Below the pieces are notes generated by a model. That model did no database searches, was not told the origin of the DNA, and was given only the letters and a program-made list of their open reading frames with translations. From JADJDM01 sp044352985 (lineage in GTDB: Bacteria > Bacteroidota > Bacteroidia > B-17B0 > Aurantibacillaceae), in assembly GCA_044352985.1 (NCBI GenBank), contig JBILCU010000003.1, forward strand, positions 1-64,000: DNA of 64,000 nucleotides, in the 5' to 3' direction. Positions 24,786 to 34,701 of this stretch are shown one piece after another (the first letter of the stretch is position 1; each line of letters opens with the position of its first letter). Made by a program: the position numbers and the translations under genes.

Positions 24786-27700
24786 TTAGTTCTTAATTAA
24801 TTTCTTCAAAAACAACTCTTTTTCATTTATTTGAATGCTTAAAAAGTAAATACCATTTTCCCATTTTTCAGCATGTAGTTGAACAAGATTAATGCCTTTA
24901 TTTCCGGTTGTTTTATCAATTACTATGCTTTTGCCAAGTACATCTTTTACTTCAAATTGAATAGATTGAGTCTCTTTTAGATTTATAGGAATGGTAAATT
25001 TGTTTTTGCTAGGATTTGGATAAGGATCTGCAACAAAATTGTCATTATTAATTAATGATGAACACGCTTGGTTGTTTGTTAAATTGGCATCTTGTTTTGA
25101 GTTTACCGAAAGAATACGAATACAATTGAGTGCATTTTTTTGAAGATAGTCCTCTAAATAAATTTCTCTATTAAATGTATATTGAAAGATGGAATTAGGA
25201 GGCAATGTACCTGCCCAGCTTTCTTTAACTTTTTCTGCCCCTGTAACCTCATACATAATATCAAAAGCTGCTACAGGCGAAGTTCCTAGATTTCGCAATT
25301 CAGCACTTATTTTCACAAATCCAAAAGTATCTACACTTGCTAAAGCTTGTTGAACAGATAGATCAAGTATACGAGAGGTAACATTTACGATTTTATTACC
25401 TTTCGCAATACAACCTAAACTATCCTCTACAGTAAGTTGAATAGGGAATTCGCCTGAAGAATTAAATGAATAAGTTGGCTGTGCTATTGTATAAACAGAA
25501 GTAGAATCAATAATCCATAAGTATGAAGTAAAATTAGATGAGGAGGCATTGAATTGTACAGGTTCGCTAATAAAATAATATGGATCGGCATTACTGCTAA
25601 TTGTTGCGTCCGGAAGCGAGTAAACCTTTATGTTTTTAGTGATTGAATCTATACAACCAAACGAGTTTTGAGCTATCAGTTGCACGTTAAAATTTCCGGC
25701 AGAATTAAATACATAATTAGGTTGTTGTAGTTGCGAAAAGGATTGATTGTTGATTTTCCAATTCCAAGATGAAATATTTCCTTGTTGAGGAAGAGATAAA
25801 TCTTGAAAAGTTACCGTATCATTTTTGCAAATGGTATCGGAATTAAAATCAGCTATTGGAGGCAGATGTACATCTATGTTTTTGGTGATAGAGGAAGTAC
25901 AACCATTAAATCCGTTAACAGTAAGAGTTACGTTATATGTTCCCGCACTTGAATAAGTTTTGTTTACACTTAAGCCCCCAGAGCTGCCTGGATAAAAATT
26001 CCATAAACGTACATTTTGGGTGTTGGGAGCCGGAACAATAGAATTATCGGTAAAAGTAATTGGAGTACCAACACAGGCATTTGTAAAATTAAAATTGGCA
26101 TTTACTTCATTTTTAACGGAGATGGTTTTTGTAATTGAATCTTTGCATTGCTTATTGTTTTCTGCAGTTAATTTGATTTGGTAATTACCGGTTTGAGAAA
26201 AAATATGGGTAGAATTTACTAAAGAAGATTGATTATTATTGCCGCTTGCAGGATCGCCAAAATTCCAAGTGACTGAATTAGTAAGGTAGCCAAGTGCATT
26301 AATGGTGCTGAAAAAAGATGTAGTGTCGTTTTGGCAAGCAATGGAGCTGAAAAAATCAACTATAGGTTTTGGGTATACGCGAAAGTTTTTTTGAATACTT
26401 TGCGAGCAGCCTTGTGTACTTTTTACACGAAGAGAAATTTGATAGGAACCGGTGTCAGCAAAAGTATAAGTTGGATTAGCTAGAATTGAAGTGTCTGAAA
26501 GGGAGCTGGTATTTCCGAAATCCCAAAACCATTGCGCTAAATTACTGCCATCCGTAACCTGAGAAGTATCGGTAAATTGAATGCTTGTATTCAAACAAGC
26601 AGGTGTGTTTTCAAATCCAGCAATAGGTGCTTGCCCAGAAATTGTTACGTTGATGGTGTCTCTTGCCACACAATTATTCTGATTGGTTACCTCAAGCGTG
26701 TATTGCCCACTAGTGTTTATTACCAATGCACTATCCGTGACATTATTATTCCATAAATAGCTTAGCCCCGCTTGATTTCCGGCTACTAATCCGATTCTAT
26801 TGCCAGCGCAAATAGCTGTATCTGAGCCGAGGGAGGCTATTAAAGGGAAGTTGTCTTGAGTGATGGTAATGGTATCGGAGTCAATAAAACATCCGTTATT
26901 GTCTGTAACCCTTACGTAGTAATCTCCGGGCTGACTAATGATAATTAAGGAGTCTGTAGAACCATCTGACCATAGGAAGGAGAAAAGGGATTTTGGGAGG
27001 TTGGTGTTCCAATAGGTAGAAGAGTTTTGGCAGATATTCGTATTTGATGAAAAAGCGGTTATTTCAGGGTAGTTAACTACAATAGTATCTGAAGAAACTT
27101 TACCGAAAATATTTGTTGCTTGTACCCAGTAAGTGCCTGATTTATTTACGGATATTGAGGGGGATGTTTCGCCTGATGACCATAGAAAATTTGAATGATT
27201 TCCTGCCAGGGGAGAAATATTTACGATGCAAAGAGAGTTGGTTATATTAATGTTTGCGGGTAATTGAATTGGAGGAGCGTATTTGGTGTTTATATAGTTT
27301 TCGATATTAGCTCGCTCTTGAGCATTTAATACTTTATTGTAAAAAATAACTTCGGCAATCTCCCCCTTCCAAGGCTGATAGCCTTGGAAACCATTATGAG
27401 ATATTGTGTTTGCAACACCATCTGGAGATGGTATTAATTCAAGGATTCTAAAAATAGTATCTTGTTCTAAGCTATAAGGGCTAACGGAAACTCCGTTTAA
27501 ATAGGACATATTAAGCCAATTTGGGCTATAGTATATCAATTTGTACAACCCCCCACTAAGTAATGAACCTATGGCATTTGAAGTGTGTCCAAAGAGGTTA
27601 TCGTAAACACGAAAAGAAGGGTTGTGATTAAAAACTAAAATAGCTGTTTTTATATTTGTAATGTCTGAAAATTGTAGATAATCATTATCGCCATCAAATT

Positions 27701-27962
27701 TAACAGTAGGCATATTATTAAGCATAGGATTATTTGGAACCAAAAAAGGCTGTAGACTAGAGTCTGCCTGAATAGCAGGGTTGTTATTACCACTTCTATC
27801 GTCCCATGAAATAACTTTTCCATTATTAACTTGTAATTGATCTGCTGAATACCACAAACTCAAGCCACTTATAGAAGTGGGTAAAACACTTGCTTGTGCA
27901 AACCCCTTAATTGAAAATGCCAATAATAGATATGCTACAAAAATTCGCATTAAAAATATCAA
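24786..27962 (-). CDS. T9SS-exported surface protein with PKD-like repeats
   Basis: A 1058-residue protein. Signal peptide at residues 1-22 (ending KGFAQ). Residues about 30-225 look like a concanavalin/LamG-type lectin domain (GLSLWYSADQLQVNNGKVIS, ending AQERANIENYINTKYAPP). Two or three Ig-like segments with SWSSGET-type motifs follow. Five PKD-like repeats run from about 450 to 870, each with W-W/N-F-G and a YxFxxxGxYxxxL strand. A CARDB-like domain comes next, then a type A T9SS sorting domain from about 985 (DPYPNPSKNKFTIP to the end). It is probably exported across the outer membrane and surface-attached, for adhesion or glycan binding. Confidence 0.88.
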   Translation of the reverse strand: MIFLMRIFVAYLLLAFSIKGFAQASVLPTSISGLSLWYSADQLQVNNGKVISWDDRSGNNNPAIQADSSLQPFLVPNNPMLNNMPTVKFDGDNDYLQFSDITNIKTAILVFNHNPSFRVYDNLFGHTSNAIGSLLSGGLYKLIYYSPNWLNMSYLNGVSVSPYSLEQDTIFRILELIPSPDGVANTISHNGFQGYQPWKGEIAEVIFYNKVLNAQERANIENYINTKYAPPIQLPANINITNSLCIVNISPLAGNHSNFLWSSGETSPSISVNKSGTYWVQATNIFGKVSSDTIVVNYPEITAFSSNTNICQNSSTYWNTNLPKSLFSFLWSDGSTDSLIIISQPGDYYVRVTDNNGCFIDSDTITITQDNFPLIASLGSDTAICAGNRIGLVAGNQAGLSYLWNNNVTDSALVINTSGQYTLEVTNQNNCVARDTINVTISGQAPIAGFENTPACLNTSIQFTDTSQVTDGSNLAQWFWDFGNTSSLSDTSILANPTYTFADTGSYQISLRVKSTQGCSQSIQKNFRVYPKPIVDFFSSIACQNDTTSFFSTINALGYLTNSVTWNFGDPASGNNNQSSLVNSTHIFSQTGNYQIKLTAENNKQCKDSITKTISVKNEVNANFNFTNACVGTPITFTDNSIVPAPNTQNVRLWNFYPGSSGGLSVNKTYSSAGTYNVTLTVNGFNGCTSSITKNIDVHLPPIADFNSDTICKNDTVTFQDLSLPQQGNISSWNWKINNQSFSQLQQPNYVFNSAGNFNVQLIAQNSFGCIDSITKNIKVYSLPDATISSNADPYYFISEPVQFNASSSNFTSYLWIIDSTSVYTIAQPTYSFNSSGEFPIQLTVEDSLGCIAKGNKIVNVTSRILDLSVQQALASVDTFGFVKISAELRNLGTSPVAAFDIMYEVTGAEKVKESWAGTLPPNSIFQYTFNREIYLEDYLQKNALNCIRILSVNSKQDANLTNNQACSSLINNDNFVADPYPNPSKNKFTIPINLKETQSIQFEVKDVLGKSIVIDKTTGNKGINLVQLHAEKWENGIYFLSIQINEKELFLKKLIKN

Positions 27963-28078
27963 GTGAATACATTTTACTCAATAAAGATAGTGTATTTTTA
28001 GGAAACATCTTAGAATAAACATAAATTATGAAGCGATATCTTTTGTATATTTAACCGAATTTAGGTTGTATTTATACT

Positions 28079-28903
28079 ATGTATAAGAAAATAATTGAGG
28101 CGGATAAAAATCTTTTAAGGATTAATTTAAAGGAATTATATCAATATAGGGATCTTTTTCTGTCACTTTCTTGGAGAGACTTTAGGGTAAGATATGCTCA
28201 AACATCTGTTGGTTTTTTGTGGGCTGTTTTACAGCCAATTACCACTATTTTTATTTTGAATATTGTGTTCGGTAATTTTGTTGAAGTAAAGACCCCTGTT
28301 CCTCATCTTTTATATACAGTATCAGGAATGAGTATTTGGACTTATTATTCATATGTGATGACTAATTCAGGGAATTCAATAATCACAAGCCAGAATATGA
28401 TAAAAAAAATATATTTTCCACGTTTAGTAATCCCGCTTTCAAAGGCTGTTGTTGGTTTGATAGATCTGTTAATTACGTTACTTATTTTTTTTGTTTTAAT
28501 GATTTATTATCATATTACTCCGAGTTCAAACGTTTGGTTCGGCTTGTTTTTTATACTCATAGGAATGATTTCTGCTCTCTCAGTTGGTATATGGCTAAGT
28601 GCTTTAACTGTAAGATACAGAGACTTTCAACATGTTATACCTTTTTTAGTACAGATAGGAATGTATATTACTCCAATTGCGTATCCCATGGAATTTGTTA
28701 CAAAAAAACTTCCTCAATGGGCACAAACAATTTATTTTCTTAATCCAATGATTGGCGTTCTTCAAGGCTTTAGATGGTCTGTTTTTGGTGGAGAAGCTCC
28801 TGGAAATATGTTTTGGATTTCAATTTTTGTAGTTTTTTTTATGTTTATTTCGGGCATTTATTACTTTCGAAAAATAGAAGGACAAATGGCCGATTTTGTT
28901 TAA
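28079..28903 (+). CDS. wzm: Polysaccharide ABC exporter, permease (Wzm-like)
   Basis: A 274-residue ABC-2 type permease with six hydrophobic segments. WRDFRVRYAQTSVGFLWAVL at the N-terminus is the mark of O-antigen/teichoic acid exporters of the Wzm/TagG type, and IGMYITPIAYPMEFV and YFLNPMIGVLQGFRW are also typical. It moves a lipid-linked polysaccharide across the inner membrane. It is paired with the ATPase gene 9 bases downstream and heads the glycan cluster. Confidence 0.93.
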   Translation: MYKKIIEADKNLLRINLKELYQYRDLFLSLSWRDFRVRYAQTSVGFLWAVLQPITTIFILNIVFGNFVEVKTPVPHLLYTVSGMSIWTYYSYVMTNSGNSIITSQNMIKKIYFPRLVIPLSKAVVGLIDLLITLLIFFVLMIYYHITPSSNVWFGLFFILIGMISALSVGIWLSALTVRYRDFQHVIPFLVQIGMYITPIAYPMEFVTKKLPQWAQTIYFLNPMIGVLQGFRWSVFGGEAPGNMFWISIFVVFFMFISGIYYFRKIEGQMADFV

Positions 28904-28912
28904 ATTAGGGGA

Positions 28913-30142
28913 ATGCAAAAGGAAAAACTTTCTATAAAAGTAGATAATCTATCAAAGAAGTTTTCTATTGGTAAACAAAAAGATCCAAGTTTGAGAGGAA
29001 CACTTTCTAATTTTTTAAGTTTCAAGAATAAGTCTTCTCAAGTAGAGTTTTGGGCATTAAAAAACATATCTTTTGATGTAAAGGAAGGAGATACCGTTGG
29101 TATTATTGGAAGAAATGGAGCAGGAAAAAGCACTCTTTTGAAAATTTTATCTGAAATAACTTCACCTACACATGGGCGAATAGAGCTTTACGGTAGGGTT
29201 GCTTCATTATTAGAGGTTGGTACTGGGTTTCATCCGGAATTAACAGGAAGAGAAAATATTTTTCTTAATGGAACAATTTTAGGTATGACCAGGAAAGAAG
29301 TAAAAGCGAAATTTGATGAAATTGTTTCTTTTTCTGGTATAGAGAAATTTATTGACACTTCAGTGAAACATTATTCTTCAGGAATGTATGTGCGTCTTGC
29401 CTTTGCAGTTGCTGCTCATCTTGAGCCCGAAATATTAATTATTGATGAGGTTTTGGCAGTAGGAGACTCTGAATTTCAAAAAAAATGCTTAGGAAAAATG
29501 AAAGACGTTTCAAAAAGTGGTCGTACAGTATTGTTTGTCAGTCATGATATTGAAGCTGTTTCTACTTTGTGTAACAATGGAATTTTACTTGACGGTGGAA
29601 CTATAAAAAAAATCGGACCAATTAGTGAAGTAATTAGAGATTATACAGACCATTTTCAAGAATCATTCAAAATATGGGATTTGGATCGAAGACCAGGGGA
29701 TGAAGTGGTTAGATTAAATAAAGTTATTTTAGTTAATGAAAGTGAAGAACAAATTTTTCAAGGACAAATTGATGAAAAAATTGGAATAAAAGTGCAGTAT
29801 GAAGTCTTTGAAAATGAAGTTAACCCGACTCCAAACTTTCATTTTTTTACTACAACAGGTGTGTATTGTTTTGTTGCAATTGCTGAAACTAAAACCTTGA
29901 ATAGAGGAGTATATGAAACTATACTGTGGATACCTCCATCATTATTAAATAATACCAATTATACTATTGGCGTAGCCATTACCACATTAAAAAGTATTCA
30001 TATTCATTTGTATGAAAAAGAGGCAATAACCTTGGAAATAATAGAGAGTAAAATAGCGCGAGCTACAGAATATGGTGGTTTTATACCAGGTGTTGTAAGG
30101 CCGGTTTTTCAAAGTAAAACACAATTAATAAATGTAAGATGA
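28913..30142 (+). CDS. wzt: Polysaccharide ABC exporter, ATPase with C-terminal glycan-binding domain (Wzt-like)
   Basis: A 409-residue protein. The ATPase (about 1-250) has Walker A IGRNGAGKSTLL, signature HYSSGMYVRLAFA, Walker B LIIDEVLAVGD and the switch His in VSHD. Residues about 260-409 form a beta-rich Wzt C-terminal-like domain (VRLNKVILVNESEEQIFQGQ, then FHFFTTTGVYCFV). In E. coli O9a/O8 this domain recognises the finished, end-modified chain, so the methyltransferases next door may make that end signal. The last 4 bases overlap the next gene. Confidence 0.92.
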   Translation: MQKEKLSIKVDNLSKKFSIGKQKDPSLRGTLSNFLSFKNKSSQVEFWALKNISFDVKEGDTVGIIGRNGAGKSTLLKILSEITSPTHGRIELYGRVASLLEVGTGFHPELTGRENIFLNGTILGMTRKEVKAKFDEIVSFSGIEKFIDTSVKHYSSGMYVRLAFAVAAHLEPEILIIDEVLAVGDSEFQKKCLGKMKDVSKSGRTVLFVSHDIEAVSTLCNNGILLDGGTIKKIGPISEVIRDYTDHFQESFKIWDLDRRPGDEVVRLNKVILVNESEEQIFQGQIDEKIGIKVQYEVFENEVNPTPNFHFFTTTGVYCFVAIAETKTLNRGVYETILWIPPSLLNNTNYTIGVAITTLKSIHIHLYEKEAITLEIIESKIARATEYGGFIPGVVRPVFQSKTQLINVR

Positions 30143-30807
30143 ATATTTCAAGCATATTTGCGAAAATTAAAAGCACTTTAAATGGAATTCCAAAAAATGA
30201 GCAAGTGTTTTTCGATGCGAAAACCCTTTATTATGGGCACCAGAAAATCACGTATAGAGGAATTCAATCTATTCGCTGTCCATTTGATTATGTGATTTTT
30301 CAAATGATTATCAGTGAAGTCAAACCTGACCTCATTATAGAAGTAGGTACCAATAATGGGGGAAGCGCTCTTTACTTAGCAGATCTACAGGCTATTTATA
30401 ATATTGACGGTGAGATTCATTCTATAGACATTAATGAAAATGCCAGAGAAAATGTCGCTTCTAATCATAGAATAAAACTATTTACGGAAGGATGGGAGAA
30501 GTATGATATGGAATTGGCAAAAAAATTCAAGACAGTTTTAGTAATTGAAGACGCAGCCCATACTTATTCTTGTTCAATTGGCGCAATGAAAAAATTTGCC
30601 CCCCTTGTTACAAAAGGTTCATATTTGATTGTAGAAGACGGGATAGTAGATGAATTGGGAATGTCCAAAAATTTGGAAGGTGGCCCATTAAAAGCAATTC
30701 GTGAATTTCTTCCATCGCACCCTGAATTTGTTGTTGATAGAAGGTGGTGCGATTTATTTGGTAAAAATGCAACATTTAATGTTAATGGATATTTAAAAAG
30801 AATATGA
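30139..30807 (+). CDS. CmcI-like hydroxylase/O-methyltransferase family protein
   Basis: A 222-residue protein of the cephalosporin hydroxylase / rhamnosyl O-methyltransferase family (PF04989). Seen: GIQSIRCPFDYVIFQMII, the SAM-site-like LIIEVGTNNGGSALYLADL, and LVIEDAAHTYSCS with its metal-binding Asp/His. Despite the family name, members in glycan clusters act as sugar O-methyltransferases. It overlaps both neighbours by 4 bases, and so is coupled to wzt and to the next methyltransferase. Chain-end methylation is a reasonable guess. Confidence 0.83.
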   Translation: MNISSIFAKIKSTLNGIPKNEQVFFDAKTLYYGHQKITYRGIQSIRCPFDYVIFQMIISEVKPDLIIEVGTNNGGSALYLADLQAIYNIDGEIHSIDINENARENVASNHRIKLFTEGWEKYDMELAKKFKTVLVIEDAAHTYSCSIGAMKKFAPLVTKGSYLIVEDGIVDELGMSKNLEGGPLKAIREFLPSHPEFVVDRRWCDLFGKNATFNVNGYLKRI

Positions 30808-31658
30808 TAATGAAATCTACAGAAGATTTTGAGTGGACAGGCGAAAGACTTACAACAAGTAAAGGAGAGGGGGAGGTTGTAATACATCATTTACATCGTT
30901 ATGCTTTTACAATTGATTTTATAAAGGACAAAACAGTTTTGGATATTGCTTCAGGCGAAGGATATGGTAGTTATATTATGTCAAAATATGCAAAAAAGGT
31001 TTTAGGTGTTGACATTGATGAAAAGGTAATACAACATTCGAAAAACAAATACCAGTCCTCTAATCTTAATTTTAAAACAGGTAGTGTAGAAAAAATTCCT
31101 ATTGAAAGCAATAGTATTGATGTGGTTATTAGTTTTGAAACTATTGAGCATCATGACAAACATGAAGAAATGTTGAAAGAAATCAAAAGAGTGTTAAAAC
31201 CTGATGGGGTACTCATAATGTCCTCTCCTGACAAATTGAATTATTCAGATATTCCAAGATACCAGAACCCTTTTCATGTTAAAGAGCTTTATAGAGAAGA
31301 GTTTAAAAAATTTATTTCTTCTTACTTTTCTAAAGTTAAAATGTACAATCAAAGCATTGTTTTTGGTTCAATTATTACAACAGAGAATGGAGTAGGAAAA
31401 AACTTTTCGGAATATGAAGGAGATTTTAAAAATATAAGTAAACATTGTGGAATAAATACTCCGGTGTATAATATTTGTGTAGCATCAGATTTTGAGATTA
31501 TTCAATTTTCTGAATCTGATTTTAGTTTTTTTAATGCCAATAAAATGTTGCTTCAAATATTATCTAAAGAACAGGAGATATACAACTCTAAAACCTACAA
31601 GGCAGGAAAACTGATAACTTTTCCATTACGACTTTTTAGAAGTATAAAGTGCAAATAA
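30804..31658 (+). CDS. Class I SAM-dependent methyltransferase
   Basis: A 284-residue protein. The SAM site is VLDIASGEGYGSYIMSKY, followed by LGVDIDEKVI, the acidic end of strand 2, and IPIESNSIDVVISFETIEHH, motif of the Methyltransf_11 family. The C-terminal third is less conserved. It starts within the previous gene (4-base overlap). Together with the CmcI-like gene it suggests methylation of the exported glycan. Confidence 0.88.
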   Translation: MIMKSTEDFEWTGERLTTSKGEGEVVIHHLHRYAFTIDFIKDKTVLDIASGEGYGSYIMSKYAKKVLGVDIDEKVIQHSKNKYQSSNLNFKTGSVEKIPIESNSIDVVISFETIEHHDKHEEMLKEIKRVLKPDGVLIMSSPDKLNYSDIPRYQNPFHVKELYREEFKKFISSYFSKVKMYNQSIVFGSIITTENGVGKNFSEYEGDFKNISKHCGINTPVYNICVASDFEIIQFSESDFSFFNANKMLLQILSKEQEIYNSKTYKAGKLITFPLRLFRSIKCK

Positions 31659-31688
31659 TTTATATGAATAATATACGAAATAGTCACC

Positions 31689-32612
31689 TTGCTTTCAGTT
31701 GTTATAGTTAATTATAAGACGCCAACTCTTACCCATAGATGTATTGGCACAATTTATCAATCTAATATTGATTGTAAACATGAAATTATTGTTGTTGATA
31801 ATGCTTCAAACGATAATTCGGAGGAAATAATTAAAAAATCATTTCCGTCCATTTTATGGATTAATAATCCACTGAATGAGGGTTTTGGTCGAGCAAACAA
31901 TATTGGCGCTCAATATGCTAAAGGCAAGTTTTTGTTATTTCTTAATTCAGACATGCTTTTATACGAAGAAACTATTAAAAGGTGTTTAGAGGAAATAAGT
32001 AAAAATGAAGGTATTGGAGTTTTAGGCTGTAAATTGTTTAATGAAGATGGTAGTTACCAAATGTCAATTTACAGTCATGTAGGTCAATACTATAATGTTT
32101 TAAAAAACAATTTGCTCTTTGATTTTTTTATAAAAAAAAGAAATAGCGAAATAGAGGCTGTTATGGGGTCTTTTATGTTGATCCCAAAGCATGTTTTCGA
32201 ATTATCTGGAGGGTTTGATTCTGATTTTTTTATGTATGCAGAAGAATTGGATTTGTGCCGAAGGATAAAAAAATTAGGATATAAAATACAATTTACAGAG
32301 AAAACATGCGCCATTCATAAGCACGGTGGAAGCTCAGAAGGCGAAGAGTGGAGCATTAAGCAATCCTATCTCTCAGACGCCTTATTATACCATAAAACAA
32401 AAGGGTTTTTTGGATATTGGTTTTATCATTTTTTAATGATAATGAATTTTTTAACCAATTTTTTTCTTATGTGGCGGTTTAATAAGAATTTTAGAAAAGA
32501 CTTTTGGAAGATTCAAAAGGCATATTTTTCTAACTTTTTTTATTACCTTCATATTCCATTTAGATATAAAAGAGGACTGGGTGATGGAAAGAAAATGCTT
32601 AAGAGAGCATAG
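31689..32612 (+). CDS. Glycosyltransferase family 2
   Basis: A 307-residue GT-A enzyme of the rhamnosyltransferase-like group. Seen: LSVVIVNYKTPTLTHRC at the start, VVDNASNDNSEEII, NPLNEGFGRANNIGAQYA, the metal-site LFLNSDMLL, and FFMYAEELDLCRRIKKLGY, which carries the catalytic base region. The start is TTG at 31689, because an ATG at 31664 is in another frame and the first strand begins at the TTG. The C-terminal region has a hydrophobic segment that may bind the membrane. Overlaps the next gene by about 29-32 bases. Confidence 0.87.
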   Translation: MLSVVIVNYKTPTLTHRCIGTIYQSNIDCKHEIIVVDNASNDNSEEIIKKSFPSILWINNPLNEGFGRANNIGAQYAKGKFLLFLNSDMLLYEETIKRCLEEISKNEGIGVLGCKLFNEDGSYQMSIYSHVGQYYNVLKNNLLFDFFIKKRNSEIEAVMGSFMLIPKHVFELSGGFDSDFFMYAEELDLCRRIKKLGYKIQFTEKTCAIHKHGGSSEGEEWSIKQSYLSDALLYHKTKGFFGYWFYHFLMIMNFLTNFFLMWRFNKNFRKDFWKIQKAYFSNFFYYLHIPFRYKRGLGDGKKMLKRA

Positions 32613-33537
32613 TTATACTGATAATGATACACCATTAGTAAGCGTTGTTATGATTGCTTATAATGTAGAGCGATATATTACACAGGCAATTGATAGTGTT
32701 TTAGAACAGAAAACTAATTTTAAGGTAGAGCTTGTTATTGGTGAAGATTGTAGTAAAGATAAAACACGTGAAATAGTATTAACATATCAAAACAAATATC
32801 CTAACATAATAAGAGTTCTTTTACACCAAAAGAATTTAGGATTAACGCCTAATTGTGTAGCCACTCACAATGCTTCTTCAGGCAAATACATTGCTTTGTT
32901 GGACGGTGATGATTATTGGACAGACGAGAATAAATTGCAAACCCAAATAGATTTTTTGGAGATTAATGAATTATATGCAGGAACCGGTCACCAATCTGTG
33001 AAGATATATGATTTAAATCCTGGTTTAGAGCACCTGTTCGGGGAAACAATGGAAAGGGATTATGAATTGGAAGATACGATTACACACAGAAAATTCCATA
33101 CATCTTCTTTTGTATATCGAAAATGGATTTGGGATAAAACAGGAGGTATTCCGACAAATATTTCATCTAATGAAAGAGCTATTTATCCAATAGTTGCAAT
33201 CTTCGGAAAAATAAAGTACTTCCCTGAAAAAATGTGTGTTTATAGGCTTTCGGGATTGGGACTGAGTTCGCGTGTTGATTATAAAGAATTAGAAACTGAT
33301 TTAAACATGATCCCTTGGATTAAAAAATTGAACCCGAATTTTCCAACTAAAAGATTTAAGTCGTTTTTACATTTATGCATTTTTACATATGGTACTAAAA
33401 AAATGCCGCTGCGCCCATTACTCAAACATTATGTTTTTTTTGTTCTTAATTCGTTTAGTGATTTTCCTCGAAATATGAAACATGTGAAATGGGGCACAAT
33501 TTTTATGTTTAAGCGAATGTTCTCAAAACCTGTATAA
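32584..33537 (+). CDS. Glycosyltransferase family 2
   Basis: A GT-A enzyme of 317 residues from this ATG; a GTG three bases earlier (32581) is an alternative. Seen: PLVSVVMIAYNVERYITQAI, DSVLEQKTNFKVELVIGED, CSKDKTREIV, and the DxD motif in IALLDGDDYWTDENKL. It resembles enzymes annotated in O-antigen clusters that add a sugar to the repeat. Donor and acceptor are unknown. Its first 29 bases lie inside the end of the previous GT gene. Confidence 0.87.
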   Translation: MERKCLREHSYTDNDTPLVSVVMIAYNVERYITQAIDSVLEQKTNFKVELVIGEDCSKDKTREIVLTYQNKYPNIIRVLLHQKNLGLTPNCVATHNASSGKYIALLDGDDYWTDENKLQTQIDFLEINELYAGTGHQSVKIYDLNPGLEHLFGETMERDYELEDTITHRKFHTSSFVYRKWIWDKTGGIPTNISSNERAIYPIVAIFGKIKYFPEKMCVYRLSGLGLSSRVDYKELETDLNMIPWIKKLNPNFPTKRFKSFLHLCIFTYGTKKMPLRPLLKHYVFFVLNSFSDFPRNMKHVKWGTIFMFKRMFSKPV

Positions 33538-33577
33538 AAAGTTTATTTTGAAAAAAAAAAATATCGAACCACAAGTA

Positions 33578-34681
33578 ATGAAAATAACTATTATTGAAAC
33601 AGGTCATTTTCAATATGCATTAACACAGGCAGAAATTTTTTCAGAAGCAGAAATAACAATAATTACTACTGATCAGGCGAAGAAAGATATGCTTGATTAT
33701 TTCCCTGATTCAATAAAATATAAATATATTTTGATAACATCCATTACAAAAGATGAAAAAAGAATAATAGACCACTTTGAGCAGGAAAAAGTAGATTTAT
33801 TACTTATTAGTCCTGTGTTTGATTCTTACTCAGCTTTAAACAGAATAGTAAAGAGAATAAAAAACTGTAAAAAAGTTTTAACAACCCATAATATTAATAC
33901 TTGGTTTAATGGTCGTTTTTGGTCGCCTAGGTCCTATTTAGACCGCACAAATATGCTATCAATAATAAATAATTGCGATTTTATCGCTGTTGAAGACTTT
34001 ATTTACAATCATTTAAAATCAACTAATCACCCGTATTTTTTAAAACATAACTTCTTGTATATTCCCTTCACTATTTTTCACGAATCAAAAAGAAGAAAAT
34101 ATGTTAAAGAAAATGATACTTTTAAAGTTGTTTTAACAGGCGCTATAGATGGCGATAGGAGGAGGTATGAAGATATAATTGAGGTTATTCATTTTTTCTC
34201 AACTACTAATTTCAATATAACATTTTCGTTTGCAGGAAGAGCAAAAGGAGAATATGGATTACGCATACAACAGCAGCTTCAAACTATTAAATCTTCTTCC
34301 CCTCTTTTAGTTTCATATTTTGACAACCATTCAACGGTAGACATGTTTCGTTACGAAATGGAAACTTCTGACATAGTTCTTTCCACTAGCACAAAAACTT
34401 TTAAAGGAATGGGAACTGTTGAACATATCGGAAAAACAAAGCCTACTGCAGCCATTCATGACATGATGACTTATGAGTTGCCTGGATTATTGCCCTCGCA
34501 TCTCAATGTCCCACAAAACTTAAAGGGGTCTGTTTTTAATTATCAGTCTACAGAAGATTTAAAAAAAATACTAGTAAATTTATTAGATAATCCAACATTA
34601 CTAACTCAGTGGAAAGCTAAAGCAAAAGAAAATTCACTTAACTTTACTGCAAGGGAAATTCGTAAGGGTTTGCCATTTTAA
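33578..34681 (+). CDS. GT-B-like glycosyltransferase, family unclear
   Basis: A 367-residue protein from ATG 33578 (MKITIIETGHFQYALTQAEI). An upstream TTG at 33548 adds ten residues, but the extra part is very basic and poorly formed, so the ATG is preferred. The fold seems GT-B-like: KVLTTHNINTWFNGRF in the first half, FKVVLTGAIDGDRRRYEDII opening the second, and a C-terminal STEDLKKILVNLLDNPTLLT stretch like family 1/4 transferases. The classical E-x7-E motif is not obvious. The context supports a role in glycan assembly. Confidence 0.65.
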   Translation: MKITIIETGHFQYALTQAEIFSEAEITIITTDQAKKDMLDYFPDSIKYKYILITSITKDEKRIIDHFEQEKVDLLLISPVFDSYSALNRIVKRIKNCKKVLTTHNINTWFNGRFWSPRSYLDRTNMLSIINNCDFIAVEDFIYNHLKSTNHPYFLKHNFLYIPFTIFHESKRRKYVKENDTFKVVLTGAIDGDRRRYEDIIEVIHFFSTTNFNITFSFAGRAKGEYGLRIQQQLQTIKSSSPLLVSYFDNHSTVDMFRYEMETSDIVLSTSTKTFKGMGTVEHIGKTKPTAAIHDMMTYELPGLLPSHLNVPQNLKGSVFNYQSTEDLKKILVNLLDNPTLLTQWKAKAKENSLNFTAREIRKGLPF

Positions 34682-34701
34682 ATAATTTATAAAAATACAA
34701 A

